This document shows, piece after piece, positions 16,528 through 25,195 of a stretch of 64,000 bases of DNA (its first letter is position 1; each line of letters begins with the position of its first letter). Position numbers and translations under genes: made by a program. The notes below the pieces were generated by a model. The model made no database searches and was not told the DNA's origin. It worked only from the letters and a program-made list of their open reading frames with translations. The DNA comes from Microcoleus sp036704825 (lineage in GTDB: Bacteria; Cyanobacteriota; Cyanobacteriia; Cyanobacteriales; Microcoleaceae), in assembly GCA_036704825.1 (NCBI GenBank), contig JAUBSN010000036.1:1-64000 (forward strand). The letters run 5' to 3'.

Positions 16528-16891
16528 AAAGGCGGTTTTTGTACCTGAATTATCGGTTTTTTAAAGGAATTATTGGCTCGATCCGCCCCTATCAAGATGC
16601 CTCTGTTGCAGGTTTACGGAAAATTAGACCTCTTGCAAAATAATTTTATTCTATAATTAAGGGTTTGGCTTAAGTGGAGCAGATGGTAGGTTATATCAGC
16701 ACTTTACAATTATGAGTGAGCTTCGTGGGTCTAAAACTCAAAATCTTTAATTGTAACATAGATTTTTTTTGCAATAGGTCTATTAGTCTCATTCGTCTTT
16801 AATTTTAATTTTACTCATGACATTTAATGTGTGAGTTTGCTAATTTTTATATATCTTAATTTTTCTACGGTCATCTAACCAGAGGTGTATT
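16528..16891. other. Intergenic region containing an inverted-repeat element
   Basis: No gene. AGGCGGTTTTTGTACC...ATCGGTTTTTTAAAGG follows the response regulator. Most of the remainder is a 158-bp element with terminal inverted repeats (16625-16782). The last 100 bp are AT-rich and precede the DUF4347 fragment. Confidence 0.6.
16625..16782. mobile_element. 158-bp MITE-like element with 16-bp terminal inverted repeats
   Basis: TAGACCTCTTGCAAAA (16625-16640) and TTTTGCAATAGGTCTA (16767-16782) are inverted with one mismatch. The interior is AT-rich and non-coding. Ends of the form AGACCTNTTGCAAAA are, to my knowledge, found on insertion sequences in cyanobacteria, so this may be a non-autonomous derivative. 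No clear target duplication could be read. Confidence 0.6.
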
Positions 16892-17221
16892 GTGCCAAAT
16901 GTTAGCAGTTCAGTTGTGAGTGCGATCGCCTTTCTCGACTCTGCCCTTCCCGATCGCCAAACTCTCCGCAACGGTATTGCAATGCGGACAGAAGTAATTA
17001 TCCTCGATGCGGCGCGGGATGGAGTAGCACAAATCACGACCGCGCTAGCGAGTCGCAGCAATATCAAAAGCATTCATATTATCTCCCACGGCCGCGCCGC
17101 GAGTTTGCAGCTAGGGGCGATCGATCTAAACTTGACAAATTTAAAAACTTATGCTATGCAATTGCAGCGTTGGTCGCGATCGCTGGCAGAGAGTGCAGAG
17201 ATTTTGCTGTACCGGAATTGA
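16892..17221 (+). pseudogene. DUF4347 domain fragment, truncated
   Basis: 109 residues from a GTG start. It matches the first two thirds of DUF4347: VSAIAFLDSALPDRQTL, EVIILDAARDGVAQITTALA, IKSIHIISHGRAASLQLG, MQLQRWSRSLAESAEILLY. Family members then continue with a Gly-Cys-Asn segment, but here the frame reads R-N-stop immediately after ILLY. DUF4347 normally forms the N-terminus of very large cyanobacterial surface or RTX proteins. The large protein 231 nt downstream lacks it, so this could be the detached head of that gene or of another one. A segment just downstream (17220-17321) is flanked by a 10-bp direct repeat, TACCGGAATT. Confidence 0.7.
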
Positions 17222-17452
17222 TATCAAATCACTTTTTGCGTCCAAGAGTGCGATCGACAAATAATACAAGCTTTTGCTTGACACTGCTAAGCTGTCAAGA
17301 TATTATTTTCGTACTAATTTTTACCGGAATTAGGCAATAATACTGAAACACTACTGACAGTATAATTACGCCAACTAAATTTATATTGTTTGTAAAACAG
17401 TAACAGTAGTTGACAACAAATACATAATCATCTCAAATTTAGGTGCATCTAA
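17222..17452. promoter_or_regulatory. Gap between DUF4347 fragment and RTX gene, with nested inverted repeats
   Basis: AAATAATA (17259-17266) pairs with TATTATTT (17301-17308) and CTTGACA (17277-17283) with TGTCAAG (17293-17299), so a bulged hairpin is possible. The rest is AT-rich and presumably contains the promoter of the RTX gene. No clear -35/-10 could be assigned. Confidence 0.4.
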
Positions 17453-20400
17453 ATGGGACAGATAATTATTAACGAATTCCGGCGCAATGGGCAATTCCAG
17501 GGGAATGAGTATGTGGAACTGCTGTTGACCGAAGATATAACAATAGCTCAACTTCAAAGTTTTTTTGTAGGCGATTCAAGCGGTGCAACAGCACAGAAAT
17601 TTTCTGCTTATCAGTTCAGGAACATGGCGAGTATTGCTCCTGTATTCAAGGCAGGAACAATAATTGCGATCGGCGGTTCAGGTGTCATTCCTAGTAATGA
17701 TATTACGTACAACCCCGTTGCCAGCGGAAATGATGCTGATTGGAACATTCAACTGCTGATAAATAACGGTGCTGGCGGTACTTATCTCAATAATGTCTTA
17801 TTCGTAACTAACGCTTTCGGCGGGGATTTTGCTGCCTCAGATATTGTTTGGGTAGATACTAGCAGTGCGGGAATTACTTCTGTTGATTCCCTGGCGTGGC
17901 CGACGACTGGATTAGGGGTATTTGGAAGTGCAGCTAAGGTGCAAATTCCATCACCCATCAACGGGAGTAATGTCGAGTTTTTGAGCGATATTGGTGGCAT
18001 CAACAGAACGGCTAGTTATGGTATAAATAGTCCCGGCTCCTTGGGTTTACCCAACGGCGGAATTAACACTATTTATATTAACAGTCTCCGCAACCGACAG
18101 GTTAACATTGCTCCGACTTTGGCAGTTCCTAATGTTAATGCGCCGATCGCAATTAATGAAGATATACCCAGCGCAGCTAACACAGGCTTTAGTATTTTTA
18201 ACATCACTAGCGAGTTAGGAAGTGACGCTAATGGCGATCCTTTGGGTGTCGCAGTCACCGCTGCCGACAATACTAACGGTAACTGGCAATTTTCAACAGA
18301 CGGCAATACTTGGAAAGATTTCGGTGTAGTGTCGGAAAGTTCAGCAACAGTTCTCGGCCCGACTCCTCTTTATAATGGCTTACTGGGTAACACTCCCACA
18401 GCTCAAAATTGGCTGTCTTTGACTAACTCAAATCTTGCTTCTCCTACCGCTACAGCTTCCGAATTTTTTAACGGTAATGGAGTTAATTTAAACAGCACTG
18501 TTGCTAATAGCATTTATGCTGGCTATACAAATAATCCTTTAAATCCGTCATTTCCACCGCTTGATCGCACTACAGGCTTTAGCTTATCTTTTAATCTCCA
18601 AATTATCTCGGAATCCCGCACTAATCAAAATCAAGCTGGTTTTAGCATTGTTGCCGTTACTAGCGATCGCAAAGCCATTGAAATCGGTTTTCAGCAGCTA
18701 TCTGCAACTTCTGGCAATATCTTTGCACAAGGCGACGGCATTACTCCCAACCCAGGCGGACAAACCAACGGCTTATTTTTGGCAGCAGAAAATTTTGGTT
18801 ATAACACCAATATTGCTACTAACTACACTCTCAGAGTTCAAGGTGACAATTACTTTCTTTCCGATGGCAGCGATATCATACTAACCGGCCCGCTGCGCGA
18901 CTATTCAGGATTTAGCGACCAGATAGATCCTTACGAAACTCCTAATTTTCTATTCCTCGGTGACGGCAGTACCTCAGCCCAAGCTAACATCAACCTGACG
19001 CGGGTTTCCCTGCAAACGCCTGCGAGAGTCCGCTTTGTACCCAACCCAGACTATTACACCACCCCAGGAAGCGAACCAACAATTACTTTTCGGGCGTGGG
19101 ATGGAAGTAACGGAGTGGGTAACGGTACTGCGGGCGTCAATGCTTCTGTTACCGGGGGAACAACGCCGTTTAGCAGTAATAGTTTAACAAGTTCGATCGC
19201 AGTTAATCCAGTCAACGATCCACCTTCGTTTGTCAAAGGAGTCGATCGCACTCTCAGCAGCAACTCGGGACCACAAACCATCCCCGGATGGGCGACTGCG
19301 ATTTCTCCAGGCCCGGCCAACGAATCAGGACAAACTGTCGCTTTTCAAGTGGTAGGGAATGATAATGCTGCTTTGTTTAGTGTACAACCTGCGATCGACT
19401 CGGTGGGGACGCTAACCTTTACACCGTTGCCGGGGGCGATCGGCAGTGCTAATATCACTCTAAACCTGAGAGATAATGGCGGTATAGATAACGACGGTAT
19501 CGATACTTCTGACACCCAATCGTTCATTATCAACCTCACCAATCCAGGCACATTTAACTTCAGCAACGCCACTTACAGCGTTAATGAAAACGGTCAGTTT
19601 GCCACAATCACCGTTACTCGCACTGATGCTACTAATGTGGCTACTGTCAGTTACAGTACAACTAATGGAACCGCTAATGCTGGTAGTGACTATAACCAGA
19701 CATCGGGAAATTTAAATTTTGGCATTGGCGAAACTGCTCAAACTTTCACGATTCCAATTGTTGATGATTCAGAGATAGAAGAGGATGAAACTGTTAATTT
19801 AACTCTGAATAATCCCACTAACGGAGCCGATTTAGGAGCGATTTCTAGTGCTGTTTTGACTATTGTAGATACAACACCAACTCCGACTCCGACGCCTGCG
19901 GAAACTCCGACACCAACTCCGACTCCGACACCTGCGGAAACTCCAATTCCCACACCGACGCCAACTCCTGCGGAAACTCCAATTCCCACACCCACACCGA
20001 CGCCAACTCCTGCGGAAACTCCAATTCCGACACCGACGCCAACTCCTGCGGAAACTCCAATTCCGACACCGACGCCAACTCCTGCGGAAACTCCAATTCC
20101 GACACCGACGCCAACTCCGACGCCAATTCCGACGCCCACGCCTGCGGAAATTCCAACTCCGACACCGACGCCCACGCCTGCGGAAATTCCAACTCCGACA
20201 CCGACGCCAATTCCGACGCCAATTCCTGCGGAAACTCCGACACCAATTCCGACGCCAATTCCTGCGGAAACTCCAACTCCGACACCAATTCCGACGCCAA
20301 TTCCTGCGGAAACTCCAACTCCGACACCAATTCCGACAGCGACGCCAATTCCTGCGGAAACTCCGACACCAATTCCGACGCCAATTCCTGCGGAAACTCC

Positions 20401-21778
20401 AACTCCGACGCCAATTCCGACAGCGACGCCAATTCCTGCGGAAACTCCGACACCAATTCCGACGCCAATTCCTGCGGAAACTCCCACGCCTGCTGAAACT
20501 CCGACACCGATTCCAACGCCAATTCCGATATCTGCGGAAACTCCAATTCCGACGGCTAAACCTGGGGAAACGCCGATCGCCAATCAGAATTCGATCGCCC
20601 CTACCACATCTCCGACAACCGAAACCCCCACACCAGCCCTAATTCCTGCTGTTTCGGAAGACTGTATGTGCGATCGAATCACTTTACCCGATCGCACTTC
20701 CATTCCCGGCCCGAATATCCCTGAAAATATCCTTAACGGTACAGACGGTAAAGATACTCTAACCGGCAGCGATATTAATGACATCATCAACGGTTTCAAC
20801 GGCAGCGACTTGCTAAATGGCTTTCTCGGTAACGACAATATTTACGGCGGCTTTCCTAGCCCAGTTGCTGTGGGCGCGGATGCAGACAGCGACACCATTT
20901 TTGGCAACGAAAATAACGACTATCTCGTCTGCCACGCTGGGAATGACATTATTTATGCGGGTAAAGATCGTGATGTGGCGATCGCAGGCAAAGATAATGA
21001 CGTAGTTTGGGGCGACAAAGACAATGATACCCTACTTGGCGATGAAGGTAATGACAGTTTATTTGGCGGCACTTCTGATGCGTCTGAGGGTGACTTGACA
21101 GGAAAAGATTTGCTTTTTGGCAATAACGGCAACGACGTTTTGTACGGGCAAGAAAGCGAAGATACTGTTGCTGGTGGCGAAGACAATGATAGCTTACACG
21201 GCGGTAAAGATAACGATATAATTTGCGGCGATTCTGGCAATGATTTGCTGTTTGGAGATTTGGGAAATGACACCATCTGCGGCGGCGACGGCGAGGATAC
21301 TATTTTCGGAGATATTGACAATATCGCGACGGATGCTAGCAGTCAACAAGATTATTTGTGCGGTGGCAGCGGCAGCGATCTAATTTATGGTAATCAAGAT
21401 GCCGATCGACTGTGCGGCGGTGACGGTAGCGATACTCTGTACGCGGGTAAGGGTGATGATACTTTGATTGGGGGAAGTGGCGACGACTGGTTGACGGGAG
21501 ACTTCGGAAACGATACGCTGCAAGGGGGAAGCGGGCGCGATTACTTTTTCTTGACTGCGGGAGAAAGCGGCGATGTCATCGCTGATTTTACGCAAGGTGA
21601 AGATTTATTAGTTTTGACGGGAGGGTTAACGGTCGATCGACTCAGCATAGTTGAAGAAAACACTACAACTTTTATCAAAATTGCCAACACAGATCAAATC
21701 TTAGCTAGCCTCAAGGGCGTTCCAGCTAATCTCATCACTCAACAGGATTTTACAGTAATTGGGCTACCTGGTTTGTAG
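17453..21778 (+). CDS. Large Calx-beta / RTX calcium-binding surface or secreted protein
   Basis: 1441 residues without a classical signal peptide, as expected for type I secretion. Order of parts: a lamin-tail-like domain (1-165; IIINEFRRNGQFQGNEYVEL), a cadherin/Ig-like part beginning NIAPTLAVPNVNAPIAINED (about 215-290), a concanavalin-like jelly-roll segment (about 295-530), further VNDPPSF-type beta domains (about 530-695), a Calx-beta domain (about 699-803; YSVNENGQFATITVTRT, GSDYNQTSGNLNFGIGE), a Thr/Pro linker of TPTPAE units (about 807-1045), RTX nonapeptides of GGxGxDxL type (about 1096-1362), and a C-terminal region (IADFTQGEDLLVL). RTX repeats bind Ca2+. Role is probably adhesion or extracellular matrix. 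A relic of a paralogue's C-terminus is at 60972-61075. Confidence 0.88.
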   Translation: MGQIIINEFRRNGQFQGNEYVELLLTEDITIAQLQSFFVGDSSGATAQKFSAYQFRNMASIAPVFKAGTIIAIGGSGVIPSNDITYNPVASGNDADWNIQLLINNGAGGTYLNNVLFVTNAFGGDFAASDIVWVDTSSAGITSVDSLAWPTTGLGVFGSAAKVQIPSPINGSNVEFLSDIGGINRTASYGINSPGSLGLPNGGINTIYINSLRNRQVNIAPTLAVPNVNAPIAINEDIPSAANTGFSIFNITSELGSDANGDPLGVAVTAADNTNGNWQFSTDGNTWKDFGVVSESSATVLGPTPLYNGLLGNTPTAQNWLSLTNSNLASPTATASEFFNGNGVNLNSTVANSIYAGYTNNPLNPSFPPLDRTTGFSLSFNLQIISESRTNQNQAGFSIVAVTSDRKAIEIGFQQLSATSGNIFAQGDGITPNPGGQTNGLFLAAENFGYNTNIATNYTLRVQGDNYFLSDGSDIILTGPLRDYSGFSDQIDPYETPNFLFLGDGSTSAQANINLTRVSLQTPARVRFVPNPDYYTTPGSEPTITFRAWDGSNGVGNGTAGVNASVTGGTTPFSSNSLTSSIAVNPVNDPPSFVKGVDRTLSSNSGPQTIPGWATAISPGPANESGQTVAFQVVGNDNAALFSVQPAIDSVGTLTFTPLPGAIGSANITLNLRDNGGIDNDGIDTSDTQSFIINLTNPGTFNFSNATYSVNENGQFATITVTRTDATNVATVSYSTTNGTANAGSDYNQTSGNLNFGIGETAQTFTIPIVDDSEIEEDETVNLTLNNPTNGADLGAISSAVLTIVDTTPTPTPTPAETPTPTPTPTPAETPIPTPTPTPAETPIPTPTPTPTPAETPIPTPTPTPAETPIPTPTPTPAETPIPTPTPTPTPIPTPTPAEIPTPTPTPTPAEIPTPTPTPIPTPIPAETPTPIPTPIPAETPTPTPIPTPIPAETPTPTPIPTATPIPAETPTPIPTPIPAETPTPTPIPTATPIPAETPTPIPTPIPAETPTPAETPTPIPTPIPISAETPIPTAKPGETPIANQNSIAPTTSPTTETPTPALIPAVSEDCMCDRITLPDRTSIPGPNIPENILNGTDGKDTLTGSDINDIINGFNGSDLLNGFLGNDNIYGGFPSPVAVGADADSDTIFGNENNDYLVCHAGNDIIYAGKDRDVAIAGKDNDVVWGDKDNDTLLGDEGNDSLFGGTSDASEGDLTGKDLLFGNNGNDVLYGQESEDTVAGGEDNDSLHGGKDNDIICGDSGNDLLFGDLGNDTICGGDGEDTIFGDIDNIATDASSQQDYLCGGSGSDLIYGNQDADRLCGGDGSDTLYAGKGDDTLIGGSGDDWLTGDFGNDTLQGGSGRDYFFLTAGESGDVIADFTQGEDLLVLTGGLTVDRLSIVEENTTTFIKIANTDQILASLKGVPANLITQQDFTVIGLPGL
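19873..20560 (+). repeat. TPTPAE-encoding tandem repeat within the RTX gene
   Basis: About 690 bp of 6-bp based units (CCGACR, CCAATT) arranged in larger blocks ending in CCTGCGGAAACTCC. At least two larger blocks of about 80 bp are nearly identical, indicating recent internal duplication. It keeps all frames open, which creates long antisense open frames that are not genes. Confidence 0.9.
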
Positions 21779-22219
21779 ATAATATCCAGGGCTGTTTCAT
21801 TCTCGGTTGATGGGGAGAGGGGGAGAGGGGGAGAGGGGGAGATGGGGAGAGGGGGAGAGGGGGAGATGGGGAGAAAAGCCCTCTTCAAGAGAGTGATTAA
21901 TTTTTGAGCTTTTGAGTCATCCCTTATACTGCCCTTCTCCCCATCCCCCTCTCCCCCCATCTCCTCATAAAGATGAGTTTTTTGGTGAGAATGAAACAGC
22001 CCTGAGATAATATCGAATCCAATTGTATCAGAATGATAACTAATATCATGTCCGATCGATTAACCATTCTAAAATTAATCCCTGCTGCTTTCAGAAGGCA
22101 GGCTAGGGCGATCGGGAGGAGTATGGAGTTAAGCACAATATTGGTACTAGACTTGGGGTTAAGTTGAAACTGTAGGGTGCGTACTTCGCACCCTACAGTT
22201 TATCGTTTCCAGTTTGTAT
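21779..22219. other. Intergenic region with G-rich tandem repeats and a hairpin
   Basis: No gene. Tandem GGGAGAGGGGGAGA-type sequence (21811-21873) is followed by its complement in shorter form (21930-21965, CTTCTCCCCATCCCCCTCTC), giving a potential long-range hairpin. A perfect inverted repeat lies at 22167-22201. Confidence 0.6.
22167..22201. terminator. Perfect 15-bp stem hairpin downstream of ppx
   Basis: AAACTGTAGGGTGCG (22167-22181), loop TACTT, CGCACCCTACAGTTT (22187-22201). It begins 18 nt beyond the stop codon of the minus-strand ppx gene. No T-run follows on either strand, so it may be a structural or repeat hairpin rather than an intrinsic terminator. Its GTAGGGTGCG core resembles the GGTGCGTCAG hairpins at 4791 and 5596. 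Confidence 0.6.
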
Positions 22220-23893
22220 TTAAACCGGAACCAGAGTCTGTTCCAAAGTTGCCACTAATTTGAGATTGTACTCATCTTCAAAACACGGCTTTTTATAATC
22301 CAAACTCCACAGTTCCAAAGCGCAATCGTCTTCGGGATTGAGCGGTTGCAGCCGCAAATGAAACTCTCGAACTTCCGGGCGGTGTTCGCATTTAAAATCA
22401 GCAATAGCCCCAACTTGCCGCCTATCTAAAGCCACAGCTAACCGCAGAAAAGGATGCAGTTTACTAACTACTTCCCGGTATTTTTTCGTGAGAGCTACAA
22501 AATTTTCGTGCTTTTTTTTCGGAGGACTTTTTCGGTGATAGCGTGCCAAGTTGGCAATTACTTCAATTTCAGTTTCAGTGTATCCCAATAACTCACCATT
22601 GCGAATTAAATAGTAAGAATGCTTGTGGTGCGCCGAATGACTGACGTACAAACCGCAGTTGTGCAGAATCGCGGCAGCCCACAGCAACTCGCGTTCTTCG
22701 GTTCCCCAATTGTGCAGAATTCCTTGAGTTTGGTCGAATAAATTAAGCGCAAATGCTGCGGTTCTTTCGCTTTGTTCTAAATTGACTTGATATTTGTCAG
22801 CCATGTGGTGAATGCTGCGCTGGCGGATTGAACCTTGATAGCGCAAGCGGTTTTCAATTAAACCGTGCGCCAGCATCCAGTCAACAATTACGCCTTCTCG
22901 TAAAGAGCGATCGCAAACAGTCAGCGATTCAATTCCTAATAGTGTCATAGCTTCCTGCAAAATCAAAGCGCCTGTCAGAATAATTTCCGCCCGCTTGTCC
23001 GACATTCCAGGAATTGCCAACCTTTCAGCATAAGAAAGTTTGCGAAAGCGATTGACTAAATCGCGCAAATCTTTTAAACTTAACTGATATCCGGCTAGCG
23101 GACTCGGAACAGTTCCCAACTTTTCGCGAGCGTTAATTGCAGCCAGAGTTTCGATGGTTCCAGCAGTGCCGATCAAGCGCAGAGGTTCGCCAGCCTTGAA
23201 TTGAGATCGCAATTCGTCGATCGGTCTTTCCAGCGAAATCCGAATATAAGCTTGCAAATAAGCAAACTCCTCCCTGCTAATGGGGTCGCTTTTGACAAAT
23301 TCTCCTGTTAAGCGCACAGCACCAATTTTTGTACTGGTGAGACAGCGAGACTCAGAACTGTCTCCTAAAATCAACTCAGTAGAACCGCCGCCAATATCAA
23401 TAATCACCTGCGACTCATTGTTAAACTCCATACCAGAAAGAACGCCGAGATAAATTCTCCGCGCTTCTTCCTGACCGGAAATTAAACTCACATTCAGGTC
23501 TAATTCTTCAGCAACTTGTTTCAGAAAATCCCGCCCGTTAGGGGCTTCTCGAACAGCACTCGTAGCAACAGCGATAATTTGTTCAGCATTAAAAGTTTTA
23601 GCAATATCTTGAAAGCGGCTCAGAGTGGCGATCGCCCTTTCCATAACCTCGGACTTCAAGCACCCTGTTTTTACCTCGCAATCGCCCAACCGAACCGTAT
23701 CTTTTTCTCTAGCAATAATCGTAAACGCCGGCAATTTCGGATCGATGCGCGCCACCACCATGTGAAACGAGTTAGTACCCATATCAATAGCAGCAATAAT
23801 GCGATTTGACTCCGCAGCAGCAAGTGAATTAACCATTGGAGTGTCTGGGGGTTGACAGATATTTATGATTATTTCACGAATCCAGTTAGGCAT
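22220..23893 (-). CDS. ppx: Ppx/GppA exopolyphosphatase
   Basis: 557 residues. The actin-like ATPase fold is clear: phosphate 1 motif AAIDMGTNSFHMVVARI (about 34-50), adenosine region VIIDIGGGSTELILG and VATSAVREAPNG. A C-terminal HD-type domain follows (about 345-557; AAILHNCGLYVSHSAHHKHSYY, with the His-Asn variation typical of this family). It degrades polyphosphate or pppGpp in the cytosol. The start may be the ATG at 23836 (MVNSLAAAESN), since homologues usually begin close to the actin-fold strand; the first 19 residues are not characteristic. No pho genes are adjacent. Confidence 0.93.
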   Translation of the reverse strand: MPNWIREIIINICQPPDTPMVNSLAAAESNRIIAAIDMGTNSFHMVVARIDPKLPAFTIIAREKDTVRLGDCEVKTGCLKSEVMERAIATLSRFQDIAKTFNAEQIIAVATSAVREAPNGRDFLKQVAEELDLNVSLISGQEEARRIYLGVLSGMEFNNESQVIIDIGGGSTELILGDSSESRCLTSTKIGAVRLTGEFVKSDPISREEFAYLQAYIRISLERPIDELRSQFKAGEPLRLIGTAGTIETLAAINAREKLGTVPSPLAGYQLSLKDLRDLVNRFRKLSYAERLAIPGMSDKRAEIILTGALILQEAMTLLGIESLTVCDRSLREGVIVDWMLAHGLIENRLRYQGSIRQRSIHHMADKYQVNLEQSERTAAFALNLFDQTQGILHNWGTEERELLWAAAILHNCGLYVSHSAHHKHSYYLIRNGELLGYTETEIEVIANLARYHRKSPPKKKHENFVALTKKYREVVSKLHPFLRLAVALDRRQVGAIADFKCEHRPEVREFHLRLQPLNPEDDCALELWSLDYKKPCFEDEYNLKLVATLEQTLVPV

Positions 23894-24048
23894 TCTATTA
23901 AATTAGCAAAAATCGAAAAATGCTGACTGGGCAAGACTTTCACCTGTTTTTAATTCCTGCCCAAGTGCGATCGCCAACAGAGATAGTAGGTGATTGTGCT
24001 TAAAATTTGATAAAATTTAATGTTAAAAACCTAAAATCTAAAATTAAA

Positions 24049-24933
24049 ATGCTTAAAGAGCCCGATCGCCAACCCGAATCCACCTTGCTAACCGTCGTGA
24101 GGCTTTTGAGATGGGACAAACCAGCAGGAAGGCTAATTTTAATGATTCCAGCCCTCTGGGCGGTTTTTTTAGCAGCAGATGGGAAACCGCCGACAGCATT
24201 GGTGGGAGTGATTGTGTTGGGTACCTTAGCCACGAGTGCGGCGGGATGCGTCATCAACGACTTGTGGGATCGCGATATAGATCCCGAAGTAGAAAGAACG
24301 CGATCGCGCCCCCTAGCATCCCGCGCCCTCACCGTGCAAACTGGAATAGGAGTTGCATTAATTTCCTTTGCTTGTGCGGCAATTCTCGCTTTTTATCTCA
24401 ATCCTTTAAGTTTCTGGCTGTGCGTCGCCGCCGTACCAGTAATTATCTGCTATCCGCTAGCCAAAAGATTCTTTCCAGTGCCGCAATTAGTGCTATCAAT
24501 TGCCTGGGGTTTTGCAGTTTTAATTAGTTGGAGCGCCGCCGTTGGAGAACTAGAATTAGCGACTTGGTTGCTGTGGGGTGCAGTCGTGCTGTGGACGTTA
24601 GGATTTGATACAGTTTATGCGATGAGCGATCGGGAAGATGATTTGCGTTTGGGGGTGAATTCCAGCGCGATATTTTTCGGGGATTATGCTGCTAGTGCTG
24701 TGGGTTTTTTCTTTGTTGGTACAGTCGGTTTGTTAGTAGCAATGGGAATTAATCTGCACTTGCACGTTGGTTTTTGGATGGCAATTTGTGCGGCGGCAAT
24801 TTTGTGGCTTTTGCAGTACAGTCAACTCCGAAAGAATGACATTCCCAAGCCGGTTTACGGTCAAATCTTCCGCCAAAATGTTTGGGTGGGATTTGTATTG
24901 TTGGCGGGAATGATTGTTGGGGAGATTTTTTAG
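24049..24933 (+). CDS. ubiA: 4-hydroxybenzoate polyprenyltransferase (UbiA family)
   Basis: 294 residues from the ATG at 24049; a TTG at 24007 would start inside TTTTAGA-type repeat sequence and is unlikely. Membrane protein with 8-9 helices. The two Asp-rich prenyl-diphosphate/Mg2+ motifs are present: NDLWDRDID (about residue 72) and DREDD (about residue 190). The family signature RWDKPAGRLILMIPALWAVFLA is typical of the 4-hydroxybenzoate enzyme. In cyanobacteria this reaction, transfer of a solanesyl chain to 4-hydroxybenzoate, feeds plastoquinone synthesis. It is divergently oriented from ppx with 155 nt between. Confidence 0.93.
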   Translation: MLKEPDRQPESTLLTVVRLLRWDKPAGRLILMIPALWAVFLAADGKPPTALVGVIVLGTLATSAAGCVINDLWDRDIDPEVERTRSRPLASRALTVQTGIGVALISFACAAILAFYLNPLSFWLCVAAVPVIICYPLAKRFFPVPQLVLSIAWGFAVLISWSAAVGELELATWLLWGAVVLWTLGFDTVYAMSDREDDLRLGVNSSAIFFGDYAASAVGFFFVGTVGLLVAMGINLHLHVGFWMAICAAAILWLLQYSQLRKNDIPKPVYGQIFRQNVWVGFVLLAGMIVGEIF

Positions 24934-24944
24934 CTGACTTGCGC

Positions 24945-25195
24945 TTGGAAACCGCGAATGGGGCCTCAGAAACCGGGTTTGTTTACGAAAATACGCGTTG
25001 TAACTGAGATATTGCACCATTCTCAATTAGCCGTAGGGGCGGGTTCGCCAACAGCCTTAAAGCTTGCAAATAGGTTCTATAAACCCGCCCGACCCCACGA
25101 AAAATCCACTTATTGATATTGCTGCAAGATGTCAGTTGTAACTGAGAGATTAGGTAAAAAACCCGGTTTCTTTGTTGGAGTGGGTAAGTCCTGAC
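24945..25195. repeat. Nested hairpin repeats (CCGGGTTT arms around a GGGGCGGGTT pair)
   Basis: Outer arms AGAAACCGGGTTTG (about 24966) and AAAAAACCCGGTTTCTT (about 25157), ending GTAAGTCCTGA, resemble the GGACTTACGCA MITE family. Between them are GTAGGGGCGGGTT (25033-25045) and AAACCCGCCCGACCCC (25081-25096), an inverted pair of the second family, and a duplicated GTTGTAACTGAGA. This looks like one element inserted into or next to another. Confidence 0.6.

Noticed and set aside
19738..20583. 281-codon antisense frame rich in Gly/Val and a 228-codon frame rich in Glu/Leu
   Set aside because: Both come from the hexanucleotide repeat encoding the TPTPAE linker; no independent coding signal.
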